The translations under genes were made by a program, and so were the position numbers. From [Phialemoniopsis] sp. UDSM-2020 (lineage: Eukaryota; Ascomycota; Sordariomycetes; Thyridiales; Thyridiaceae), in NCBI GenBank assembly GCA_018873225.1, contig JAEILZ010000004.1:3224001-3288000 (forward strand): 64,000 bases of DNA, read 5' to 3'. Positions 61,801-64,000 of this stretch are shown one piece after another. A model generated the notes under the pieces. The model was not told the origin of the DNA. It was given only the letters and a program-made list of their open reading frames with translations, and did no database searches. Numbering within the stretch: position 1 is the stretch's first letter; every line of letters starts with the position of its first letter.

Positions 61801-64000
61801 CCTTGTGTCAATGATGATCCTTGTTCTGAGGATCGGGTGACTAGCCGCCACCTGACCCCACGCCGCAGCAAACCGGTCCAGGTTGATGGACTCGGGCAGT
61901 TTGTAAACCATCCTGTTGGTGTAAGCCCCAGCCTTTCTCATCGTGATAGCCATCAGTCCTTCCTGCAAGGGAGTACAAGGATATATATCCTCAACCCGAT
62001 CAGGCGACACACCGCAAAGCCTAGCCACCATATTGACAGCTTCGATGTGAGCCTCCGAGCTCTCTTGCCATGGACATAGACTAAACGGCGGCACATCGTC
62101 CTCAGCGTCATGGTAATCAGAGTGTTTGACGACTTTGACCGACTTGGCCACATCTCGAAGCTGGGGGCGTTCAAAGATATCGCTTACGGTCAACGCAAGC
62201 TCCTCTTCCTGGCAAGCTGCTACAAGCCTCATAGCCGCAACAGAGTCGCCACCAACCTGGAAGAAATTGTCGGTCGCTCCAATCGCAGCTTCTTCAACCG
62301 CCATAACCCGGCTCCAGAGGCGTTGCATGCGTTTCTCCATCGGAGAGCTTGGCGCTACTTTGGCCACGCCCAGCAGGCTATACACTGACATTTGGGCCTC
62401 GGAGAGGGTCTTGGCGAGGTCTCGCAGCCGGCCACGGTCAAGCTTGCCGGATGTGTTGGTGGGTATGTTTGACACTGGTAGATAGACTGAGGGGATCATG
62501 TGTTGCGGCAGGACGTTGCCAAGCGAGTCCTGAAGTGCACGAAAGCGTGAGTGGAGCGGGTTTGACAAAGGCAATAATTTCAGTTCGTTGTCGGCAGTGT
62601 CGTTTCTCTTCCCGGTATGCGAGGGACTCTGCGGTACTCGAATGAATGCCGCAAGTACGCGCTTGGAAACCTCGGACACAGGGTTCGATACTTGCACAAG
62701 GTCTACAGCGACAGCGGCGCCACCATTCTGCTCTTCAATTGAACCGGGTAAGGTTTCTGTCACCATAAGGTCCTTGAAGTGTTGCTCAATGTCGCCAATC
62801 TCGACGCGCTGTCCATTGATCTTGACCTGGGTGTCTTTGCGGCCAAGGTAGACAAGCGTTCCATCCACCTCATACCGCGCCAGGTCGCCAGTCTTGTAGA
62901 GCCGTCTGCCGGGATTCAAGCCATACTTCGATACCCAAGCTGGATCGCTGATGAAGGCACTGTTGGTCCTCGCTTCATCATCGAGATATCCTCGGGACAG
63001 GAGTGGGCCTTCAGCGAGAATCTCACCGATACAACCGATGGGCACCAAGACATCCGTGTCGCTGGGCTTGGTGAGCCACAATGTTGTAGCGATACCGTTT
63101 CCAATGTTAGCAGCTTTCGTGCGACTGATCGTTGTCATGGACGGGGTGAATGAGGTGTTCATTCCGCACTCGACGGGTCCGTAGGCATTCATGACGTGTG
63201 CAAAGGGCGCCCATGTCTCGATTAGGCCCGGAGTTACAGCCTCACCAGCCAACGCAAGCTTGTTGATATCAGGCACGCTCTTGGGGCTTAGCAGGGCAGC
63301 GACTGTTGGCGTGACATTGAGAAAGTCGGCCCTGGATTTGCGGATGGACCCCGCGAGATCGTTCATGAGCTGATCCTCAGACGCAATGCAGATAGTTCCA
63401 CCGACGCTGAGAGGGATGAAGATGTCTTGAAAGCTGACGTCGAAGAGATACGACGCGAATTGGAAGACGCGTGTGCCGTGCTCGATCCCAAATGCTGGAC
63501 CTTGGACGTCCACAGCTATCACGAGAGCTCGATGATCTAGCACGACCCCTTTCGGGGTCCCTGTGCTGCCCGATGTGTAAATCACGGAGGCCGTGTTGCC
63601 CGATCGAACTTCTGGGAGGGACTGAGGGAAGGTTTCCATATCGGCAAGAGTGGATTCATCAACTCCAAGAACGTGTTGTACAAGTCCTTGGTCCAGTAGC
63701 CTTGGTGTATATGCCCTGCAAGTGAGTACAAGGGTAGCACCGCTGCCACGCAGTACAGCGGCAGTTCGAGCAGCAGGATGCTTGGGGCTCAAATGCACAA
63801 AGGTCCCTCCAGCCTTGAGCACCGCAATCATGGACACGACCGCCCATTTTGACTTGTCAAAGTACAGCCCAATCTTGTCCTCGACCTTGACTCCAAACTT
63901 GCCGATGAGGTATGCCGCAAGCTTCGATGTCACTGCGTCCAGCTCTTGGTACGTGAAGGTGCCGTCCCATGAGTCAATGGCCACCGTGTCGGGGAACTTG
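43879..64000 (-). CDS. Giant multimodular non-ribosomal peptide synthetase, C-terminal 6,700 residues (5' end outside window)
   Basis: Cytosolic assembly-line enzyme that activates amino acids as adenylates, tethers them on phosphopantetheine arms and condenses them. The visible order is A1-T1, then five C-A-T modules (2 to 6), then a terminal C domain and a degenerate T domain. The frame is open from 64000 to the TGA at 43879 without an intron or frameshift. All six A domains keep the SGKxDR lysine and FDxx aspartate. T1-T6 have GGDS. C2-C6 (those following T1-T5) have HHxxYDGW, and the last C has SHALYDGI, the usual form of fungal terminal cyclising C domains. No epimerisation, N-methyltransferase, thioesterase or reductase domain was seen, so a cyclic or otherwise C-domain-released peptide is expected. 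More modules probably lie upstream, so module numbers here are local. Neighbouring oxygenase and C2H2 genes may belong to the pathway. Confidence 0.97.
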   Translation of the reverse strand, partial: KFPDTVAIDSWDGTFTYQELDAVTSKLAAYLIGKFGVKVEDKIGLYFDKSKWAVVSMIAVLKAGGTFVHLSPKHPAARTAAVLRGSGATLVLTCRAYTPRLLDQGLVQHVLGVDESTLADMETFPQSLPEVRSGNTASVIYTSGSTGTPKGVVLDHRALVIAVDVQGPAFGIEHGTRVFQFASYLFDVSFQDIFIPLSVGGTICIASEDQLMNDLAGSIRKSRADFLNVTPTVAALLSPKSVPDINKLALAGEAVTPGLIETWAPFAHVMNAYGPVECGMNTSFTPSMTTISRTKAANIGNGIATTLWLTKPSDTDVLVPIGCIGEILAEGPLLSRGYLDDEARTNSAFISDPAWVSKYGLNPGRRLYKTGDLARYEVDGTLVYLGRKDTQVKINGQRVEIGDIEQHFKDLMVTETLPGSIEEQNGGAAVAVDLVQVSNPVSEVSKRVLAAFIRVPQSPSHTGKRNDTADNELKLLPLSNPLHSRFRALQDSLGNVLPQHMIPSVYLPVSNIPTNTSGKLDRGRLRDLAKTLSEAQMSVYSLLGVAKVAPSSPMEKRMQRLWSRVMAVEEAAIGATDNFFQVGGDSVAAMRLVAACQEEELALTVSDIFERPQLRDVAKSVKVVKHSDYHDAEDDVPPFSLCPWQESSEAHIEAVNMVARLCGVSPDRVEDIYPCTPLQEGLMAITMRKAGAYTNRMVYKLPESINLDRFAAAWGQVAASHPILRTRIIIDTRAAGGGDTKVYQAVINEPIDWQRSVNITEYVSADESRQFSYGDPLSRFALVSDDQEGSNHFVWTVHHAAYDGWTLKLLLDDLASAYHGNEPSRAVPFKRFIRHLITSTETQANDAFWTSQLEGQSPSSFPRLPSATYQPRARQQLRHHLWSVHPEEIMNLATPLPTILRAVWGLVVAAHTGFEDIIFAMTLSGRNTPVHGIDKIAAPLITTVPVRMTLDSQQTMRSYLDAIYQQDVALIPFQHTGLQNIQNVMRRHGLLDRLDMNHLFIVQPAVPLDQEEQSLSMEAQKAPALVDFGSYALVIECNTNGNSDVTINFTYDDSVLTSAEINTLFERFQFLLSTLLATVDKETKLSNLLAATPTDVRRILSWNEALPTTEPINSCIHHVFQNQALLHPEAVALRSWDGDLTYKQLDQLSTRLASDLQELGVQPEVKVPLYFEKSTWAIVAQLAVLKAGGTCVPLNPAWPKARNDAIITQTNASIILVYSDTDSNTAFFKKPQFATITVGRALLEQIKDGRTTRKDQSTASQPKPDNAAFVIYTSGTTGTAKGVVLEHRSLCTSAAAHGAAYGIGPGTRVGQFAAYTFDASISEIFTTLQRGGMVCTMSEQDRANNLSAALREMEVNFLAVTDTVASLLDPADLPLIQTLILVGERPSDAVVARWQQHSATLMNGYGPTECSIAATCNPKLAVGQTNNIGHVLSGAIWLVNPKDHNLLQPTGSIGEILIEGPLVARGYLDNDLKTSAAFIQDPDWVRLHNLPTGKRLYKTGDLARYDTDGSLVYLGRKDNQVKIRGQRVELSEIEQRLIEGLPQSRLASSGVAVELATVSDRPVLAAFMAQLVEAGPVEVESALQDNDNGLGLVLPLSGSVQSRLLDVQSSLAGVLPQYMIPSVFIPVRQLPSNISGKLDRTALWHAFSRLSSEELSSFSLLDATKQEPSTDWEKQLQGLWARVLSVARDQIGATDSFFQLGGDSVSAMHLVAMCREEHLSLTVADIFKHPKLRDAAARMQSLSSCISDEEEDIEPFALWPLDGSETRADQLEEIARQCGTSADQIEDVYPCTPLQEGLLAITMRQHKAYVGHGSMQLAETVDPKRFLDGWHSAVTAHPILRTRIVPVATHNARSLQVVVKSESETEARHSPSRSVEDFRHMVERETMFYGKPLFRYDVIGRTFVWAAHHAVYDGWTFQLLFKQVEEVFSRGLIPQQKPVPYKRYINFLSRTDPDIEVAYWQSQLGNDTPMSFPSNVTSSYEPHSNSELQKKFTAAMSSTHNVSLATVLRASWAIAIAQFSSTDDVLFAEALSGRDAPVAGITAMLGPTITTVPMRLQVKRNQPIMEYLDSVHEQMIEMMPFQHSGLQSIQASIKSRKLQLNHLFVMQPLQQQTQSHSSSSATPNLEAMPLLDFHSYPLVVECGIDGSEVFIDVKYDAAILSHHLVDHLTDHFAHIATRLASISHTEAAHEQLDVVQFGAAAPQDVQQMVHWNSDIQLPLADETLHHIVDAQVSKTPDLLAIDAWDGQLTYAELHGLTTRLATRLVALGVRRDDVVALYFDKSKWALVAMLAVLKAGAVLVQLSPKHPDGRIKTVLQSSRARVVLLADQYEARVRGIADLDAGKGSIISVDQELFATLPQSDHATLSAVNAQPSDAAVIMYTSGSTGVPKGFILEHGALSAAVAAMATALDIKQGTRVFQFTSYVFDVHLQDVFCTLSRGGCVCIASEAQLMNELGKALASTRADLVQLTPTVAGLVDPESVPDLKTLVLTGELATSETIAHWMGHVKIMNAFGPAEAGLNTSLNRSIAHESQGSNIGRGVATRLWVVDPDNTNLLSPIGCIGELLAEGPLLAKEYIGNEGLTSASFLIDPSWVQEYGLPSGKRMYKTGDLARFNEDGSVTYLGRKDTQVKINGQRIELGEIERQLQAGLQTLLPTCGGVAVELATSRDDDNYKHILAAFIVTTGENPVAAEETQEEAIHLPMDDSMRTALADLPSMLRDHLPQYMIPSMYISVSSLPTNTNGKLDRKRLRQVANQLDAHKYSLETPIDGATRLQPSTEMELRMRDMWCQILGVQLDSIGANDSFMQMGGDSIAAMRLVAAGEKQGIRLTVADIFERPRLRDLATVARASDDPSASHVERQQPLEPFSLWNGHTANDRHQQLGRIAHQCGVEPHRIADIYGCTPLQVGLMAITIRQPQAYTNRIIFDLPDSVPTQRFMQAWSLNYQQHSILRTRIVPDADRESAFVQVVVQEVLKWQHGTDLDEYVKHDQAQGFTHGSPLARFCIVSGPEGVARKFVWTIHHSIYDGWTLKLILDDLSQLYEGHTISPCVPFNGFVHYLSNIDSSAAAAFWQSELEGELPTSYPALPTANFQPRPDSSITQLVTLPLGVSQQSVPNILQAAWPLALSMHTTTDDVMYAMALSGRNAPVPRIAEMAAPTITTVPIRRRIDSSKTISQYLSATQRKSIDMMPFEHTGLQNIGKSLELNTLFVIQPTVRKEAAEEQQESDKPLASLDPNAAPLKGFDSYALVVECSIGPHDAHIEARYDKEVITEEQTQRLLSQFQHLILLLLTEAPSTRLFDLPMASEEDIQQILAWNNQGGTTMEPVNDCLDHAVRRQALQQPVAQAVCAWDGNLSYCELDQLAMQLAGHLKSLGIKAEVKVPVYFDKSRWAIVAMLAILKAGGTYVPLNPAHPARHTEAIIEAVAAPVVITTKDHAHKFKNSISVDLEFLGSLPLPTDEHIDEMTATHNSDNAAVIVFTSGSTGTPKGVVLTHSSLCTMMHAQGPSMGFSTTTRTLAFAAPSFDVANSEVFTTLYHGACVCVPSEHERLNDLAGAVARLRANWLFLTPSLASQIDPASVPGLQFLALGGESITQSLVDTWASEVRLLNSYGPSEASIWTSMALLGKEPGILPTNIGRGLGCKLWVVDPSNHNRLSPIGSTGELLIEGPILAREYLGDTKRTDEAFILNPAWAKLDAQGQDHGHRQDVNRRMYKTGDLVAYSTDGSMIYMGRKDTQIKMRGQRVEIDQVEYHLQRLLEPSRTAKVAVDLVFSKHQPSRKTLGAYIEMVDDEASFSANSSNIDDVMVPSDGFQKEMHQLQTELLDAVPPYMVPTVFVPIKRLPMTASGKLDRRVLRNLLSDLSDEELKPFRLASISKTAPQSSLQFQMRSLWSKVLQTGEDTIGAEDSFFQLGGDSISAIRLVSLASKAGLTFTVADLFRCPKLCDIAAVSRTSSEQASDIPPFSLWKHGFSDLSTALEMVADECHVAVDDIEDVYPCAPLQEGLIELSLLNPGTYISRNVFALDDSVNTEAFISAWDQVIEAHPIMRTRIIRLGELKSVQVVTSNPLSWSKARSLEEYMEADNTTPMLHGDPLVRFGLVEGQQGDRVFIWTLHHAVYDGWSLKLLFESFLRSYQGQAGTVESVPFNSFINYIQQTNQQGALEFWNEQLDGDLPLGFPTLPSATYQPHPNKSETLSLILPSTLHSMPTVLRAAWALALTKATSSDDVIFAITLSGRNAPVANVVAMAAPTTATVPIRCRIDANQTVDQYLERNRQQSVDMMPYEHTGLQNIRDIKMGTRIALDLKHLFVIQPSSASVMTEGDETLMRPLRTSDGAEGAIFGFDSYALVVECDVEDEGAVRISARFDDNVVDQFQIRQLLGLFGHLATVLSMTTNSPTRLCDLTIAPPEDVEQIMQWNDVHALRDSSECLHAVVSQWAVTQPDKQAICSWDAELSYRELDDLSSRLARYLVDSLNLAPEVIVPLYFDKSAWVIVSMLAVLKAGAAYVPLNTAFPIEHSRSIMTAVGATSVLTSRDHLSLFENGIAVDRPFIESLSSLGDRHLPSSDPASAAVVVFTSGTTGKPKGIVLTHSSLSTMMRAQGPQMGFDTSTRVLHFAAASFDVSNSEVLTTLFHGGCICVPSEHDRLNRLAEVVSEYDVNWLFLTPSLANQLEPKAFPSLRHLALGGEAVTQDHVAKWASSVRLLNSYGPSEASIWTSMSHLQTNATSVDIGKGLGCALWVVDPANHDRLMPIGTVGELVIEGPILAKGYLDDADKTREAFIKDPLWSTGAGQGRRMYKTGDLVRYATDGSGTLLYMGRKDTQVKIRGQRVEVGQVEHHLQSLIPDNLGVAVEMVTSNTATHRQSPRQALAAFVALGGGDSDNGPFQITETFQTEMAKVQTALTSMLPPYMIPTVFVPLAKLPLSRSGKVDRVGLRRMLQDVNEDEMAPYRLSSAQKREPATNLELQMQSLWADVLGVPTESIGLDDSFFMLGGDSISAIKLVSMSPRVGLQFAVADIFGHPKLCELTAMLEKTGSTRLPNDTADIAPFALWSLTHDDMPSALEHLSAQCDVAVEDIEDVYPCTPLQEGLMEASLLPGDTYINRNMFPLDTATDIATFKQAWSQLLDHYPILRTRIVPSLGGDNLVQVVTRNRQTVWQYPDSVDDYMTKDKQRPMRYGDALVRYGLVQSQSSASDDPGRWTFLWTLHHAIYDGWTLDILLGSLSQLYNQQKIPKALPFNRFIRFVSETDVSASYDFWNSQIGRGDLPLGFPSLPSTTYQARPNRSMIQTLTLAPSATSTSSTANVLRAAWALAVATHTATDDVIFAMTLSGRNAPLPHIAEMAAPTITTVPMRISLRQDDTVREYLQAIDRQAVEMMPYEHVGLRNIRKSVAGNHQSLELRHLFVVQPNAQKLGRSSVLRTDTDTTASVASAGFESYALVIECSLTDQGAQVEAKYDDTVMSAETVQKLLNQLARFSGILLDPQTQQTKLHDLALISAQELEQITAWNNTLLSPAKECIHNMIARQVTKQPEAPAVCAWDGNLSYSQLSTLAVRLALHLREYGVGPESLVPIYLDKSLCTVVAMLAILHAGGACVPLNTAHPLERIKTMIDQVHPKVLLTDGRHAEHFKLDNTQVVVVDTALLQSLLHSPTTSDSATISPIASSANSAIVTFTSGSTGTPKGVVLTHSSLSSMIQAQGSLMGFSDTTRTLQFAAASFDVSNSEILTTLSYGGCVCMPSEHDRLNDIPGMISRFNVNWLFMTPSLASKIDPETVPSLRHLALGGEPVTDSLVRQWAGKLQLINSYGPSESSIWTSMAVLSSGSVDNLSPANIGKGLGCKLWIVDPANHNRLSCIGDVGELLIEGPILARAYLKVEEKTHAAFIVNPSWATGEHERRFYKTGDLVRYCSDGSMVYVGRKDAQVKIRGQRVELAEVEHHLRAVIKRSSGIAVEVLRLRADEQFEKQVLAAFIITTPAEIDISTSTSSDGTPVPLTVSEAFQMEMRDVQTSLNRTLPSYMVPGLFIPLGRFPMSQSGKLDRKQLRLLMTKLDDEQLASYRLGTVSRRTPSTKQELSLLPLWAKVLGVQESNVGADDSFFLLGGDSISAMELVSLARSASISLTVANILQYPRFCDMALTTTNNEAETSVQDLTRHEDVKSFSTLTSNGDDDDAESIKRRVLPLVKRAQPLADIVDAYPSTDFQKYSAAFALSSSRWSLVYECLDGTGSIDPERLQRCWNQVVDSQDILRTTFVFLDGDIIQVVLKHVDLGFTVHDIAPEITTTIENYTDALRARDMDQRQVTGAPFVRLALIRKLGTDKHRIVFRISHALYDGISLPTMWRHLQDLYNGSTAPAPTTIPFSRFIYAEVVGSQRQASVQYWRRFLEGSSLTSLTDNSHPVALTRTSPSRVNYTRQIVAPIDGNVTFSNVLQAAWSRVLSAISGHSDVIFWHLVNGRSQTTDLVQGPCVNYVPVRVHVDSHSYSDHEDTTIIRQLQEQQIARLAYESLGFQEIARNCTTWPALTSLHTAVTHHNLDIANALDLGGTTYRLHSLLDNYDMVDIKVLSNAEADGKSTRLSLSYAEDLVTPEYADTLLGALGRALAGLLPLDVIEPPAPPPPAALRPEDDEEGEDIDPASLRLVQAVWTDVLGSSTAWSTCGSFVQAGGTFMHAVQLADLLSLYGAFIETDDITVLSTAKAQRRAAASMTAKRRASPGTT
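43882..45490 (-). other. NRPS terminal C domain and degenerate T domain
   Basis: The last C domain begins at about IVDAYPSTDFQKYSAAF and has FRISHALYDGISLPTMW near 45040, with Ser in place of the first His as in fungal terminal cyclisation domains. A Pro-rich and acidic linker follows, then a T-like segment (VQAVWTDVLG, SFVQAGGTFMHAVQLADLL; about 44130-43980). Here the GGDS motif reads GGTF, so the phosphopantetheine serine is absent. A basic 20-residue tail ends the protein. Confidence 0.8.
45600..48890 (-). other. NRPS local module 6: C - A6 - T6
   Basis: The C domain has VYPCTPLQEGL and HHAIYDGW (around 48388). A6 has FTSGSTGTPKG, FDVSNSEIL, NSYGPSESSIW and SGKLDR. Code by eye is again D-V-S-F-A-G-S-I-W-K. 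T6 has FFLLGGDSISAM near 45718. Confidence 0.85.
48900..52128 (-). other. NRPS local module 5: C - A5 - T5
   Basis: The C domain has VYPCAPLQEGL and HHAVYDGW (around 51660). A5 has FTSGTTGKPKG, FDVSNSEVL, NSYGPSEASIW and SGKVDR. Code by eye is identical to A4 (D-V-S-F-A-G-S-I-W-K). T5 has FFMLGGDSISAI near 49033. Confidence 0.85.
52130..55425 (-). other. NRPS local module 4: C - A4 - T4
   Basis: The C domain has IYGCTPLQVGL, where the usual Pro and Glu are Gly and Val, and HHSIYDGW (around 54930). A4 has FTSGSTGTPKG, FDVANSEVF, NSYGPSEASIW and SGKLDR. Code by eye: D-V-S-F-A-G-S-I-W-K. T4 has FFQLGGDSISAI near 52268. Confidence 0.85.
55430..58748 (-). other. NRPS local module 3: C - A3 - T3
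   Basis: The C domain has VYPCTPLQEGL and HHAVYDGW (around 58270). A3 has YTSGSTGVPKG, FDVHLQDVF, NAFGPAE and TNGKLDR. Code by eye: D-V-Q-Q-V-T-A-L-N-K, close to A1. T3 reads FMQMGGDSIAAM near 55573, with Met in place of the usual Phe/Leu. Confidence 0.85.
58770..62100 (-). other. NRPS local module 2: C - A2 - T2
   Basis: The C domain starts after PPFSLCPWQ and has IYPCTPLQEGL and HHAAYDGW (around 61590). A2 has an altered P-loop motif, TSGTTGTAKG (Pro replaced by Ala), FDASISEIF, NGYGPTE and SGKLDR. Code by eye: D-A-S-A-I-V-G-I-A-K, unlike all the other modules. T2 has FFQLGGDSVSAM near 58893. Confidence 0.85.
62130..64000 (-). other. NRPS local module 1: A1 (partial) - T1
   Basis: A1 starts inside its first core motif at the window edge (AIDSWDGTFTYQELD). 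It has YTSGSTGTPKG, FDVSFQDIF, NAYGPVE and TSGKLDR. Code by eye: D-V-Q-N-A-A-A-M-N-K. T1 has FFQVGGDSVAAM near 62245. The preceding C domain lies beyond the window. Confidence 0.85.

Noticed and set aside
43879..64000. Possible epimerisation or N-methyltransferase domains in the NRPS
   Set aside because: Every segment after a T domain has the PCTPLQEGL-type C-domain start, and the distances between A cores leave no room for an inserted methyltransferase.
1..64000. CRISPR arrays, tRNA and rRNA genes
   Set aside because: No direct-repeat/spacer arrays and no tRNA box A/box B pairs or rRNA blocks were noticed when reading both strands; a dedicated tRNA scan was not possible.

Overview
The window is 64 kb from the nuclear genome of a filamentous ascomycete (Pezizomycotina, probably Sordariomycetes). 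The evidence is short 55-160 nt introns with GTRAGT-type donors, CTRAC-like branch points and YAG acceptors, abundant Zn2Cys6 and C2H2 regulators, ankyrin/PigL_N proteins, and a very large fungal-type non-ribosomal peptide synthetase (NRPS). Species assignment is not possible from sequence alone.

Layout. (1) 1-4.5 kb holds housekeeping genes: the 5' part of SNU13 (minus) and a two-exon C2H2 regulator (minus) with a 5.3 kb upstream stretch (4.46-9.78 kb) in which I see no convincing gene. (2) 9.8-19.6 kb looks like a small catabolic cluster. It has a seven-exon ACS-type MFS transporter (minus) divergent from a Zn2Cys6 regulator (plus), then a GH88 unsaturated glucuronyl hydrolase (minus) divergent from a DUF2264 protein (plus). 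Both divergent promoters carry CGGAG/CTCCG elements, and the first holds a perfect 7-bp inverted repeat. This fits uptake and breakdown of an unsaturated uronic-acid glycoside under one local regulator (inference). (3) 19.9-27.1 kb has YOS9 (ER glycoprotein quality-control lectin), a second Zn2Cys6 regulator and a FAR-17a/AIG1-like membrane protein. (4) 27.4-38.3 kb looks accessory: two multi-exon ankyrin proteins sharing a Cys-rich motif, an NTF2/SnoaL-like protein, a seven-finger C2H2 protein, a tiny membrane ORF and a glyoxalase I-like protein. (5) 38.8-64 kb is a probable secondary-metabolite locus: a 2OG-Fe(II) oxygenase (minus), a C2H2 regulator (plus) and an NRPS (minus) that runs off the right edge.

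The NRPS is one uninterrupted 20.1 kb reading frame in the window (about 6,700 codons). It encodes A-T followed by five complete C-A-T modules, a terminal cyclisation-type C domain and a degenerate T domain lacking the phosphopantetheine serine. Modules 4, 5 and 6 (as numbered here) have, by eye, identical 10-residue adenylation codes, and modules 1 and 3 resemble each other. The product should therefore contain a run of three identical residues next to an X-Y-X'-type segment. No epimerase, methyltransferase or thioesterase domain was seen. A diverged 40-bp inverted-repeat pair (40.79-41.07 kb), probably a MITE-type remnant, lies between the oxygenase and the C2H2 regulator.

Exon boundaries were placed by eye from splice motifs and reading-frame continuity, and every joined model was checked for total length divisible by three. 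Family assignments rest on recalled motifs, not on searches.
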